Source of the DNA: Certhia americana
Lineage: Eukaryota > Chordata > Aves > Passeriformes > Certhiidae
Direction of reading: 5' to 3'
DNA: 64,000 bases
Assembly: GCA_018697195.1 (NCBI GenBank)
Contig: JAGMWU010000042.1
Coordinates: forward strand, 248,001 to 312,000
The stretch's first letter is position 1. The number at the start of each line of letters is the position of its first letter. Below are positions 13,601-28,200 of this stretch, piece after piece. The position numbers were made by a program, and so were the translations under genes. The notes beneath the pieces are model-generated. The model saw only the letters and a program-made list of their open reading frames with translations. It was not told the origin of the DNA and searched no databases.

Positions 13601-16600
13601 AAGTTAATTTTTTAAATTATCATTTGCTATACCAGAGAGTGCAGGTCTTCTGTGAAATAGAAGATAACCAAAGAAATTCTTACTCTAATAGTGTGTCACC
13701 AGGTTTCAGTGAGAAAAATAGCATTCTTTACCATATGTACATATGTACACACACATACCTGTATATATATGGTACATATATGTATGCTTGAGGGTTTGTA
13801 TTTTGTTAAATACATAAATAAAATTGTTTTCAGAATTTGTATCCTCAACACAACAGATTCTTTTAAATAAAAAGTATATTTGAGACAGGTTGGTCACTTT
13901 TAATATTCTGCTAGACTAGATTCTTTGGTTAAATCTGGCTGACATATTTAGAATTTGATGTATTGGGTTGTACTTCAGATTTGTGAACTTATGAACGCAT
14001 TTCCAACTATTTTAAAAATTAAATTCTCAGGTCAGAATTAAGGTTCTGAGAAATTAATTTTTAAAATACCTTTAGGTTTCCACTAGAGCATGAATATACT
14101 TGTAGCACTTGGCAAGCGCTTCATTTGCAACAGAGATAATAAAATTGCTGGTTGCAAATTACTTGCTGTGCATCACCTCTTTTGCAGAAACTTGATATCT
14201 TCTTTCCTCTAATTTACAGTGACCCTTCTCCATCACCTCTCTGATGGGATTTGATTTGCATTTGTCTTGCTTGCTTTGCTTCCACCATTGCAGCTTTATT
14301 ATTTCATTATTATAGTATTAAGATAGCCTTGGAAATCCCCCAGGTGATTTCAGTCTGAATATGACAGGCTTTTTTATACCCCCTTTTCCCCTGCTATCTG
14401 GTGTGTGCCAGGCAAGGGATTTAAAAGGATGTATCTCTGGGCAAGGTGTTAGTTGTGCGTATGAGTTGAGGGATAAACTTACCTGCTTCAACACACACTC
14501 TCTTTACCATCTTTCCAACTTAAAAGGATTGAGTGTCCACAGCTTTTTTTCTTTCTTTTTTTTTTTTTTCTGTATATTTGGTGTAGATGCTTTGTTGTTT
14601 TCCTGTTGCTAATGTACAGTTTCTACTGAAAGGTAAGTGTAACATTTAAAAAATTCTAAAATCCCATCAATGCTCTCGTTATTATAATAAGTGTGTTGTG
14701 ACTTTATTCAGAGTGTTAGTATGAGCTTCTTATAAATAATTTTCACTGAGACTTTTCACCTGCCTTTTCCTCTCCCTCTCTTGCAATCTTAACCTCCAAT
14801 GTGGAAGGAACTGTAGTAAAAAGTGAATTTTGTAAATTAGTGGTATCAATACATTGTTGGGGGTTTGTTTTGTTGTTGAAGCAAAGTGTAGAGTCATTAT
14901 AAAATCTTTTCATGGCAAATCTGTTGGAAAGCTACTGGCAACTTTTGGTTGTGACTGTAGTAAGTTATTTAAAACATTGCATAGGAGGAATAACCATGCA
15001 ACTTGGTGAAAAATATTTCTTGGGTTTTAGCTGATGAAATATCGATGCTTCAGACCGCTTACATTAGGTAATTATAATCTCACTACACAGAAAGGTAATT
15101 CTGTTAAATGAATGCTTTTTTTTAATTGAACTCATTGCAGTGGGTTACAAAAAAAAGTTTTATTTTCCTTTCAGTTAGTCTCAAGCTTGATGGTAATAAG
15201 AGGTGAGTAATTGTGCTTCCCAGGAGTGGTGGAGACTGGAGGGACCCTGAAGGAGTAAATGAAATGCACTGTTGCAGTGTTTCTTTTAAAGAATGTCACC
15301 AGACAGTTTACAAAAAGCTGATGCAGCATCCGCCACTTCATGGTGGCAGACAATAAATCCCCATAGAGGATTTCTGCACTCGTTTGGATATAAGGAGTTT
15401 ACAATGACACACGATAAATATGGCCTTTACTTTACTTCTTAACTGAAGTAGGCTGAAGTAAAAGTCCTAATTTTTAAATATTTTATTCATAATATATCTA
15501 TACAATTTTCCAATTTTGACAAAACAACTCACTGTTTACTGGGAGATCTGTGTTGGCAGATGATGGCAGTAACTTCTAAAGTGCATGACCAAGAGGGTGG
15601 CACAGTTATAGACTGAGGGTAGATACATTTGCATATAGCCTATGAGGCATATAAAAGTTAATATGGTTTACTTTTTTAACTTCTATACTTGTTAAAAAAC
15701 ATAGAATACCTTCTCATTATAAAAATGTTTTAAAGTTGCCACCTTGAATATGAGCTTGGAGGGAGATGAACTGTGTATGCTTGAAATAGTGCTATTTTCA
15801 TAACTATTATACCCTTAAATTTTGCTGCTTTTCTGTTCTTGTTGGGACTTCTGCCTTTTTTTCTTCCCAGCTTAGACTCCTCACAGTAGTAACTTGCTGA
15901 AGCACAGAGTGATACTTGAACATTTCTGGGGGCTGTGTGTAAACTTAAATTTGAGTTGACAGCGCTTAATTAAACATGAAGCATATGATGAGTAACTGTG
16001 TGTAGGGGGGGAGATTGCACTTGTATTGTGGGTTGTTTTGGAAGTGGTATTCGCTTTTAAGCCTGCTGGTTTTAGAGTTATCCTAAGAATTACAAATAAG
16101 ACAACCAAATCAGAGAAAAGAATCTTCCCAGGAGGGCTAAGAACTTTGAATGAACTTGATTTTTGTACTGCTTTGTGCTGTATCTTTTACGACATTCTCC
16201 AGATGATCTCAGGAGCATCCATACTTATAAATACTGAGTTGAGAAAACTCAGCATGAGTCCAGAGAATCTATTGCTCACTTACAGCTGTTGTGTTATGTA
16301 TGATCTAGGTCTTAAATGCAATAAAGGAATTATAAGAATGAGTTTTAGACTTTAATGCAGCTCTGCAGAAAGCTTCCTTCAGTCCTTCCATGATGCTTGA
16401 GTTCCTCTGTGTTTATTAATAGTCCTTCCTCTTTTTTAAAGCACCATTATCTGACTGCCATCTATTGAATGTAAACATTTGTGTAAAAATGTCAAAAGTT
16501 TTTTGTTTTGTTTTATGGGGGTTTTTTTGTGTTTTTTTTTTAACTAGTAAGCAAAGAGTTTTGTAACAAAAAACACTGTTACAGCCTTCTTTCCACAAAA

Positions 16601-19600
16601 GAAAAGCCTGTTGGGGAAACATCTATGGAATACTTAGATGCAGGATGAACCCTAGGTTCCTGGAGCTGCAGTTAACTTTTCCATATGGTGCTCTAAGCAG
16701 CAGTTTCAACATGGTCTTCACAGAAAACAGATGGTTTCCAAAAACTGATTAGGAATAGAAAAATAGTCACTGATAATTTAAAATTCCCTTCTTGGGGGTC
16801 TGTATCTCCACTAGAAATTTCATTTTGTTTTAGGGAGACTCAGGAAAAGGAGGAAGAATATTCCATTGCTTCAGTACATGCTTTCTAGAAAACCTTTTAG
16901 CATTGTGCCTTTATTTTGGGAATAAATGAGCCATGTTGCTTACTACGCCTCAGACTTTCCACTTGCAACTGGATTGAAAAAAACTGTTGTTAATGCCAAA
17001 TGAATGATTTGCAGCAATAGAAATGATTTCTGTAAGCATTTTTTCTTTTTTAAGGCAGCCACTAAGGTTGTTGTTTGGGGAAGACTTTGTGAGTCAGGCA
17101 GGCATCTTCGTGTGCTGCACAGAGTGCTCTGTAATGCCAGTCCTTTTTCATAAACCACTGGAGAAAATGCCACAGTAAAATAAAATCAAGCAACTTTGGT
17201 TGGATGTGCTGAACACAGACCGAAAATCAAGACTCTCTCAGAGTGAATCTGCTGAAAGTAGCTGGTCTTGGGTTCTAATTTTGAGCACTGGATCAGTTGA
17301 TCACTGACAGGGCCCCAAGGAGTGAAACTCTACCCAGAGCTAGTAAAAACAACATATGTTCCTAGAAGCTGCTTAGGAAGCTCTTTAAGCACTGGGGAAT
17401 ATCTGCAAAGCTTTAGACCTTGAGAGTAGAAATAAGGACACCAACAACCTCAATAATGAAGGAGTAGTCACCACAACTATTACTCCTGCTTTAGCAATAG
17501 TGGCTAAATGGATTAAGTCTAATACTGCTGTAAACAAGTGCAGGAGTGGTTAAATTCTAACCAGGATTCCAGTGTGGGCAGAAATTCTCCTGATAGGAAG
17601 AATTTATAAGAGCAGGCAGCATAAAGGGAATCTTTTTATAATAAGTGATTCAAAGGTGACATTCTCACACCTTTGACAACTTGCTTTAGCTTTTTATGAT
17701 CTGTATTACCTCAAGGCTGGTGATATTTCAGCATTTGAAGAGAATGTCAGAATTCACATCTAAGGAAGCATTTTCTGCTCTTGGAGAGTATAATTCTTGT
17801 GGTCTAAGGAGAAATAGAGTGACAAGAATTCAGGTGTTTTTGACGCAAGGTACTTACCACATATTAGTAAAATGGGTTTGTATTTTTTTAAAATCAGATT
17901 CTTCAGGATCAGACAACTAACTGCCATATGTGTAATGGATGCTATCAGGGAGATTAAAAAAAGAGAAAAATCCCTGTATGTGCTTAAATTATGATGTTTC
18001 TCCAGACATTGTGTACTTTACACACCTGAAACCAATATAATCTTGACCTGACTGCAGAAAACAGGAGTTTTGTTTGGTGCCATGGTGCTGTGTTGTTGTA
18101 TTTGTGGTCAAAGGTGTGTGACAAGGATAACCTGTGCAGTGTTTGCTTCAAAGTGTAGTTGTGAGCAGATTCAGTACCTGCAGCTGATGTGCTGCTACTG
18201 AACAGTAGCTGCTGCTTGCTGCATGGAGTTGTGTTCTTGAGATCTCGTGGGGTTGCCCACATTCCTTTTATTCTGCTGTGTTGCAAGAAGACTCTGGGGC
18301 ACAATGTGCCTTTCTCTGCCACTGCAAATCCAGGTGCAGGCTGTGGAAGGGGCTGTGCTACAGACCTCCCTTCTGCAGGGAGTATGCTTATTACAGAATA
18401 AATTTTAAAACTATTTAAACCCCTTTAGGCTCTTTATGTCATGATCTTAACTGTGATTAGTTTTGGTGAGGACATTGCTTTTTAGGAAAATGAGAAGGGA
18501 ATTTGGAATACTTAATTTTGTTTGTTTTGCAAGTTAATCCTGATGGTGGTAATGAAAAAACCCTGTAATCCAAACACTCATGAGTTACTTATATAGATAT
18601 TTCCATCAGCTGCAACCATAGGTGCATTTGATCCAGGCTGAAATCCTGATACCATTCTCTTTAAACTGCAGTGGGCAGCAAAAGCATCAGTGCTGCAGCT
18701 TGGATTTGGCCACACTGAACTGGACTTTGATTAATTCCACTTGTTGAGAGCTGTGTTGGAAACAGAATTAAAATTACCAGAGAGACATTGCAGCTACAGT
18801 AGCTTCTAATTCTGTGCAAAATAATAATGCAGTTCACTTGCTGGGGCTGCATTTGCTGTTCTTAAGTGCCACTGACCAGTTTTGGATCAGGAACACAAGG
18901 AGCACCCTCTTGTATCATTGATCTCCTGTCACTAGCTGTGTAGCATTACAGCCCTCATCTGTTCCCAGTTTTGTTGTAAACTGAAACATAGTTTGCATTT
19001 TTATCTATATTTGCGGTTTAAGTAATGTTTCTGAAAATCCTCTTGCATCAGAATTGAAAACAGATTTGATAGATATATAAAGATGCTAAAGAGTATTAGT
19101 TAAACAGAAAAGAACTCCACAGAATGGTGAAGCAGTGGCACAAAACTATTTTGTAACTGCTCTTGCTGGTATGGCAATATAATTTTTTTTTTCTCATTAA
19201 TCACATGTATACCTTTTTGCTTCCACTTCCACAGCCTGGTCTTAGTTTGTAGCTTGAAGCAGATGAGCTTTTTGCTTGTTGTTTGTGTTTGTTTATTTAA
19301 CCAGAAGTTGGTGACCACTGATTTCTAGACTAACTAGCTTTGTACACAGTATGGCTTGGAATGTGAAGAGATCCTACTGATGTATTTGCTAGTTTTCTGT
19401 CTGTGAAGAAAATATAATCAAAGCAGTGAAAATAAGGAGGTCTGATACATGGGATGTTTAGCATCCTGCAGACAAAGTATGATGCAATGCTTCATAAACT
19501 GGTGATTTAACAAGAAAAAAAAACCCAGAAATTAACAAAAGTACCCCAAATCACATTTTTTTCTGTATTTAAATGCCTTTCAGTGATGTATTAATGCTTC

Positions 19601-21257
19601 TAAAGTGCTTTTTAGATAGAGGAAACAGCGTTAATCAAAAAAGCAGCCCTCAAATAAAAAAATACATTTAGTGAACTCTGACTTTATTATTGGAAAAGCA
19701 GAAACTTGGAAGAATGTCAGTTTAGCAGTAGTTATCTTGAATAGAATTTTGGAAAAAAATAGCTTTTGCCAAACCACTGAAAAAGTTTGGTCAGCCAGAA
19801 TCTCAATATTGTACAAATCCAAATTTTGCATTGGGCCTCTCATTATTTAAATTGGCTTTATGAGTCAAAAGAGGTTTGTATTACAAGGAATAAATGTATA
19901 ATTCTGTGTAAATACAAGGAACATTTGCTCTTCAATGAGCGGTAGGAGTTTAGAAGAATGTTTGGATTGAAGTACTGCCAGATATAAGTGGAAGAAAGTG
20001 AAAAATTCTTTAAGAGAGCTAGCATTGCTTTCTGAGCAGAACTTTCAGTGTCAAGTGTCACTGTTACTGATGTTATGGTTTAATGATTATGTTTGCTCCA
20101 ATCTGTGCTTCGTAGTTCTGTGCCTTACAGAAGGAGGAAGCCTGGAATGTATTTTTGAAGTTTCTTATTTAAAAAAAGAAACTAAAGGTTTTGAAATGGA
20201 TCTTCAGTAACAGTCTATGACGTCTTGTTACTGCTCTCCAAAAATTTATTTCCAGATAGAATTCATGATTTCTGGGCTGATCATTTCAAAATGGGGTGAA
20301 CTTCTTTATGCATTTCACAAGAATCTCTGATGTGAATGATGCAGAGGTCCATAAAACATGGTGATGCTCCCCAGATGCTTCCAGTGCTCAGCAGCATTTC
20401 TCATGTTCTGGCTCAGCAGAAAGAGTCATCCAGGTACTTTAGAGGCTTTTAATATTTAGCAGTCTATTGCTGAATTATGGCCCTCTAAGCATCTTTACTT
20501 TCTGATCTACTCACTCTTCAACTCAAGAAAAACCCAGACTGAGTCAGCATTTAACTCAGAAAAGAAAATGTCCTGAGTCACCTAAATCCTTTGCCTAACT
20601 CACCGAAGTTGAGTTCTAATCTGCTAGCAGCAGTACAGCAATGAAAGTATTGTGGTGTGATTTTAAAACAAACCTCAGGAGATGCCATGAAAGTCAACTG
20701 ACTGATAAATGGGGTTTAGCACCTCTTTTCTGTGCTCTTAAATGATCTGGGGAATTGGGCAGGGGTTTAGTTCTGTGTTTCTGGGGTGGGAGGCATCCAG
20801 TTTGCTTTTCTTCCTGAAATTGTGGATGTTTGTTCAAAGGAAGAATTGAGATTTCCAGGTATTAAGAGGAACCATATGTGGCATTTTGTTGGGTTTTGTT
20901 TTAAGGAGAAACTCACGCAGACGTCTTTTCTTCTGGTCTCACTGCATTGATGCATCTGCTCTTTTGTCAGTACCTAAAGTGTATTTGTAATATATTTAGT
21001 GTCTGAACATGAAATCAAACATGTTTTCATGTCTTCAAATGTGTTTTACATCTGTTTATCATCTTATTAAAGCTTCTCAGAAACAGTAGCAGCAAACTTG
21101 GGAGTAATATTTGGTCGAAGGTAGGATCTAATAAGATTCAATTGGATCTTTGAAAGCCAGACTAAAAAGTAGTTTCTATTTCTTGTGGTACATTAATTTT
21201 TTTCACAGTTTCGAGCTTCTCATCCTTCTGTTAATAAGTGGATATAATAAATATAAT

Positions 21258-21291
21258 AAAATGAGGATATAATCAGTTATATCCTCATTTT
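21258..21291. repeat. Perfect 15-bp hairpin with TCAG loop
   Basis: Left arm AAAATGAGGATATAA (21258-21272), loop TCAG, right arm TTATATCCTCATTTT (21277-21291). The arms are perfectly complementary and pairing stops at both ends with a T/T mismatch. The stem is too short for a normal microRNA precursor. It could be a fossil of a small foldback element or a chance or templated inversion. Confidence 0.8.
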
Positions 21292-22067
21292 TTCTTGCTT
21301 GATGTCCCAAGCCCAGCGTAGCTGTTCAAGTTTTTGCATACAAGTTGCAAGTACTACAGACCTTAACAATTCAAGACAGGCAAAGCAGAGTAAGCATGGA
21401 AGTTAATTTACTGAGCATGAAATACCTCCACACTTTATATGGATGTATTTTTACATAGAATTTCTGTCCTTTCATCTGTAAAGTGCCATTGTTGTAAACG
21501 GTGCATAGAGAGAACATCCATAATCTGACTTTTCTTCCTGCATTTCCAGTTTGCAGTTAAGTGAGGAGGATACTTCAAGAATCAAGTATCATTAAAAGCA
21601 CTGTGTGCTCTTTAGCTCTATGGCAAGCTGTTAGCATTGCAAGGTAATATTATAAAAATAGAACTGTAAATTAAAGTACATGTGAAAAACATCCTTCTAT
21701 TCTGTGAGGAGCTCTATGGATTTTATCAAGGCTTGTTGGTAGGTGAAGTAGTATCTATGAAGGGAACACAACTGAGAGAGAGACCTGAATTCATAGGGAA
21801 CCTCAAGTTTTTTCTCCTCTTATTGCAGTACTATGAAAAACAGCTTTGAATGACTGCAAAATTGAAACCCTTGACACAGGAACTCAGAGAATAATAGATT
21901 TTTATATCTCTACATAACAATATTAAATTTCAGTGAGTCATGCATTTCAGCTAATATTTTGTGCCTTAGAACTACTTAATTTGATTTTTTAATAGAAGTT
22001 AATATAATAGCAGAAGACTGAATTTAGCAGCTCCTGCATGAACAATTCAAGCCATGGGAAAAAAACC

Positions 22068-22255
22068 ACAGAAACACAGAATTATCAATTGAATGGCCCT
22101 TTAAAGGTCAACTAATCCAACCCCTCTGCAATAGGCAGGGACTTCTTCAACTAGATCAGGTTGCTCAAAGCCCCATCCAACCTGACCTTGCATTTTTTCC
22201 ATGAATAGGACACCCCCAATCTCACTGAACAACCTGTTCTAGTGTAAAACTATAA
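22068..22255 (-). mobile_element. CR1 LINE 3' fragment, antisense
   Basis: The plus strand shows the reverse complement of the CR1 3' end: a CAGAATTATCAATTGAATGG-like start, ACTAATCCAACCCC, CAGGTTGCTCAAAGCCCCAT, CCAACCTGACCTTG and AACCTGTTCTAGTG. This order is typical of avian CR1 inserted on the minus strand. It is a 5'-truncated, non-coding relic. Confidence 0.85.
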
Positions 22256-25200
22256 ATCTCTCATTTAAAGCTTAAAGAGTCATGAAAAATTATTTGTACC
22301 TGTCATCAAAGGACATTTCCAGATTTATGCCTTTTCTTTTATTCTTTCCGTACTGGCCACAAACTGAGTTTGAATTTCTTATTTGTCTGTGGAAAAATAA
22401 ATGTCATTTAAAAAGCTGCAGCTTTTGTAATGTTTCCAGGAAATTGTCTGCCTGTAAACACTGGAAACTTAGGATTGCAATAGGTTATTGGTTAATGCTA
22501 CAGAAACTCTTCTGATCTAAAGAACCAAAAAAACCTGAGAGTATGTAGAATATTTGCCCATATAATTTTTGGCATTTTTAAGTTTGCCATAATGTGTGGA
22601 TGCCATGTTTTTCAAGTAGGGTGATTAGCCAAAGGTAGGATTTCTCTAACAGTACAGAACAGGTGATCTGATGAAAGAAAAGAAAAAAAAAAAAAGGTAT
22701 AACTTCAATTTTAACTGCATTTGTATTGTGGAACAGGGTGTCACTAAAACAGTAAGCTTTGATTGAATTGGGTGAACCAGATATCTGTCCTTATATGTGC
22801 CCTTTTCCTTTTAATGTTCTTTCATAATACAAGTAGCTTTTATTTTTAGCCTAGCTGCTCAGTGGTGAGATGGAAGGTTAGCTGTGTGAAGTCAGGTGCT
22901 ATTTTTGACTCTGTATGAGGCTTCCCAGTTATGCCACTTAAGGAGAGAATCTGTTATGCTGACTGGTGAGCTGATGTGATTAGTGCACCTATGGGCAAAG
23001 ATATCCTTGTCTTGTAACTGGAAATCCTCATGTTTGTTTTTCTCTTCAGACAAACTGGATTATGTTGACAATCACAAGCTACACTTGCTGATTTTCTGTT
23101 TCAAATTTCCACTTACTGCATGTTTAGTAAGGCTGTTGTTTAACTCATGAAATTGAGAAGCATGGTATTAGATTACTGTTTAATACACTGAAATTATCGA
23201 CCCTTTTTGAAGCACTGGACAAAACTGAGAGAAGGGTTGTTCAGGGGTGTTTTGTGTTGCAGGGAAAGAGTGATTCAAAATGATTCAAGATTTCCAAGAA
23301 TAATAATAAAAGAACTTTAGTCCTTTTCAACTGCTATTTTCTGATTTCTAAATAGCTGCACATTATCAGTGCCATATCTGAAATGCCATTTTGCAGACAG
23401 ATCAGTTTTGCCCTTTGGAAAACCTGGTGAACAGACCTTGCCAGAAAATCCTACTGCACTGGAAGTCTTTAAGAAGTAGATACATGTAGGAACTCACTTT
23501 AATTTATGCGTATTCCTACAGTTTGTTTTTCTTCCTGTCATTTCCATTGCAGTGAGGATGATGTGTTTGAATCACACCCAAATGCAATCTTCCATTTCCA
23601 TGTGTGCTCATTTTCAGATTTAAATTTTTGAGATGTTCAAATATATATGCAAAAATCTTTTTGAAATTGAGATTAAAAACTAAAATGTGAGATGTGCTGT
23701 ATTCTGTCATCTGTTTCCCAGCAGCTGTGGGGCTGTGTGAGTTGTGGTGACCTGACCAGTCTGTTTATTCAGTATTTCTGCATTGTCATACTGTAATAGG
23801 CGTTTCCTGGGCTTTCTGCCAGACTTTTTCTGTTTACCAGGCAGCAGGCAAAGATTTAACATTTCTGTGTCTTTTCTTACTCCGTAGATTCCCTGTGGGA
23901 TGGAAGGTCTTGTCTTCTCATTTTTTCACTGCTGTTCCTTGCCATGGAGTATTGGTGGAAAGAGGTTCATTTTCTAATGGTGACCATAATTATGTGACAC
24001 AGCCACTGATTAAATACTCATTTAAGAAGTGGCCTAGAAGAATTGCTCTCATTATGGTCTTTGTTTCAGTTTTTTTCCCCTCTTGTTTCTGTTTTCCTAA
24101 ATAGGTTAACGAGCTCGCTTTATCCAAAGCAGGCAAATTCAACATTTACAAATTATTAGAAACAGAAAACTTCATTTTTCTGTTCATTTTTCACTGCTTA
24201 CTGAATTTGTTAAACTTAAAGGACAAGACAAAAGGATGCAAGATGCCAGACCTCAAATGGTAAATTGGACAATGTCTTGTGGAAGCTCTGACCTAGAAAT
24301 CAGATTTATTTCACAGTTTATTGCAGTGTCCAGCAGAGCTGAGGTTCCTCAGACCTTTCCCAAACTGTGGTTGTGCATAGCTTCATGACTGTAAATAATT
24401 TCATTGACTGCAGTGAGAGACTTCTTGAAGTTTAAAATTAACCAATGGCATGGTTTTAAAAGGGACTTTTAGAGTAAGAGTAGACCAAAAAACAAGTGAA
24501 TTACTTAACTATAGAGAAAAAGTACCTTCAACATAATAAGCTCAATAATATCTGAGGGGATTTTGCTGGTCAAGGTGCACAGTCATAAAACAGAATATCA
24601 AGTAATGAATTTTAAATTTTGCAAGAGTTGATACTTTTGCATTCTTCCTGCATGATCTTATCTGTTTCCATACTTTACATTTCCCTTGCAGATAAAATAG
24701 TTGTGCATTTGAGCCACAGAAATTGAGCCATTTGACCTAATTCCAGTTATTTTCAGAAAACAAAGGAGGGATTTTTGTCCCTTCTTGTCTGCTAATGACC
24801 TCATGGAAGTTGGCTGTTGGGGAAGTTATTGTGATGCCTTGCATAGTCCTCATAGCTACAGCCAGTAGGAAAGGTGTGGGTGTCTGGAGTCTTACCAAGC
24901 TCACAGTTTCATCTCCTCAGACTTCAGGGCTCCCAGCCTATCCTAAAGATTTACTCGGTCTCTGTAGCATTTGAGCTCTGTCCAGCCTTAAGTCAGAGGT
25001 TAGCAGCTTGTTTGCCCTTCTCTTGGTGTTGTGTGATTTTGTGTACATTGGGAATTCCCAGAAGGATTCTGTAGTAGAGCTGTCACAGAGGACACACATA
25101 AGCTGGTGAGGAGTAGAAGCTTTTGCAAGTGTCAAGTGCTTCTTCATTACACCAGCAGGAATCTTACCAGTTTGACCTGATTTTCCAGGTTTACAACAAA

Positions 25201-28200
25201 TCTGTTGTATCAGTTGGCTTTGTTGCTATTCTATGTACAATGTGGCCTGCTGGCCCTTGAACAGTTTCTTTTTTTTTTTTTTTATTGCCTGTTTCCAAAT
25301 TGTTTAGCATACTTATCTTTGACATTTTGTCATTTCTGTGAAGTGAATAGGTTGTTAATTAAAAAAAGAATACTGGCAATTACAGCATTTTTATAAAGGG
25401 CACGTTGTGGTCTCATTGGTTTGACTTTTCTCAGTATTTCTCTTTCCTGGTTGTATTCTAGCTACCCATCTGGCTATTCCCTCGCTGAAGGCATGTCAGG
25501 AAACATGAGTCAGGATAACCAGGCAAATAGCTGCCAAAATTTAGTACTGAACTTCTTGTGTGCCTCTTGGTTAGTCATGAAGGTCATTGATGGCTTAGTA
25601 AGTAGTTGAGAATATTGGTCAAACCCCTTTCCTTTGGTCAAGTTATTCTGAGAAAAAGCAGAACCAAGGGGAATTTCCAAGGTAAAATATCCTGTGTGAA
25701 AATCATGATATACTCAGTAGAGAAGGGTGGGAATGCCCTTTTCACCTTCCTTTTTGAGTTCCTGAGGCTGCCCAGAGGAAACTTCTTTTTGCAAGTTAAG
25801 CCTTCTTCTGCTAGTGATGGAGCTGAAATGGCAGACAGACAACTGACCTGTTTCTGCAGGACTGCTTTCCTTGCATTTTGCACCATAGGACACACATGAA
25901 CCCTGGAAATGTAAGGCTGGCAGCTTCAGGAAACACTGCAAGAATTTAAATAGGGCTGAATGGCAGTGAAGAGGAAGTGGCAGTGCTAAAAGTACTTCAA
26001 ATGGGGAAACAAAAATGGTGATTGCAAATATGACCTGACTGGTAAAACAGACAAATATTTGACTTTTGCTTACTCATAAAAAAAAGTTAATGCAAGGGGC
26101 AAAGGGCAGAACTGCCAGGGCAGCACAGTTACTATCTGTCCCAGTCAGAGGAACAGCATTTCCGACAAGAAAAGTGGAGATCCCTTACACTTAAGGCAGT
26201 AGCAGGGAGGTTGTATCTAGATTTGTCATGCTGATGTTTAAATAATTGTTCACATTTTTTTTCAGCAATTCACGGGGAAAAGAAACCACTGTAGTCCTTG
26301 AAGAATTTCAGCCTCAAATGCCTGTCTCAGCTGCTGAGCTGAAAATGCATTCACAAATCCAGCTGTTACTGTGCATGCCAGTTTTCCTAGTTTTCCTTTT
26401 GCCTCATGTGTTCTCTGCTTCCTTTTTAAAATATTTAAACCATATCCTGTTTTCTTGACGTCAGTAGATACAAATATTTCTTCCATTGTTAGAACAAATA
26501 CAAATAACCTCTCGTGTCTTTTCCAGTTTTGATGTTTTAGATCCATTTTCAGCTGCTGCTGAGAATTTGTCATCTGAAGAAGCTTACCCCAGACAGAGGG
26601 TGTGGCTCTTCAGGCTTAAACTGTGCAGTCCTGTAGCTGATTACTTGAATGGAATCAGACATACTAAATTAAACCAAACTATTTCTCTTCATAGCCCTTC
26701 CTTCTACATTTAGAATGAAGCACATCTGTAAAGCTTGAATAAATACAGTTTACCCAGCAAGCTCCTGGCTGGGAGCTGTTGATATATCATCACAGAACTC
26801 TGTTTAGTGCTAAAGATTTCAGGGAATTTGAATTTCCAGGAATTTTTCAAGAGTTTATAAAACCTTCTTGGCTCCAGTCTCTCTCTTGCTCTCATTTTTT
26901 TTTTTTTTAAATATTTTTGTTCTGGAGATTGGAGGAAAAATATTTTCTGGATAAATGTTCATTTATTTCATCACAAAGGAAAATCAACAAATACATGATG
27001 AATTCTATTTACAAATGATTGATCATTGTTCATGTTTTTTTCTGGAGGGGAATGTATCTTCTGTTTGTTAGATGAAGTGGGAACAGGGATTGATGTAAAT
27101 CACATTTCAAAGCATTTGTGGTGGTTAAGGGGAAAGCTATTTCCATATGGATGACAATTTGTATATTCTAATCCAGTGACTTGATCTGACTGAAGAAGTA
27201 TATCTTTGAAAAGAACAAACTTCTTTGGTTTTAAATATTTGTCAGAAACATAAGCGTATTTTGTAAGGTAAATATTATGGGTACATGTGACATTAAAGCA
27301 CTGCACCAGTAGACAGCAGTGGATCAGGAATTTGATTTTTCAGAGAGGTTCTTTTCTCCCTTCTTTTTCAACACCCCACGTTTGTGGGGTTTTTTCCTGC
27401 ATTTAAACCACATTTTTGTGTTTTTAGCTGTGTGATTTTGCAGCGCTTTGGCCATTAATTTTCTTACATGCTGATGTTAATCATGACACTCCTGTAACAC
27501 ATATTTAGTCACATGTACCTCTCTAAGAGAGGTCTTTGTGCTTGTCAGAAAGGTCACCCAGGGTCTCAAGATTTTTTTTTCCTCCAGTTGGGGTCTTTTT
27601 TGAGCCCATCAGGAGGCAGGGATGCCCTGAGTGGTTTGCACATGGTCTCAGAGAGCTGTGGAGAGAATGCAAGTGGAAGGATTCTGAGGAGAGGACTGAG
27701 TACAAATACAATCCAGTCTCACTCACACATTCTCTCCTCTGCTGTGTGTAGAGATGTATTTTGAAGAACAGCCATGCAGCAAGGCAACCTGAGCAGCCTT
27801 GAGTTGTCAGAGGAGCACCAAGGAGTCATTGCTTGTTTTAAAGAAAGGGATGGTAGTGGAGTTACCAGGTCACAGGCAATGTTTGTCTGGGAAAGGGTGT
27901 TGTATTTAGAAATAAATAAGGTTTAACACATTTTAAACATGTAATTGAAACATGCAAAGTCAACAGAAAAGTGCTGTTAGCACTAAGTGTGACAAAACAG
28001 AGTGGGTAAGAGTATGGATGGATAGCAGAAAGAGAAGCAGCATTGTCGTACACCAGTCTGATAAGCTAAATTTTGGTCCCTAACTTTCTGGAATTGTCAG
28101 ATTTTTTTGTTTATAAATTTCTAAACAGATTGCATTCCTGATTGAAGTAATAAAAGCCCCCTCCTATGACCTAAGTTCATATATTCTTTGGAGTGGAATT

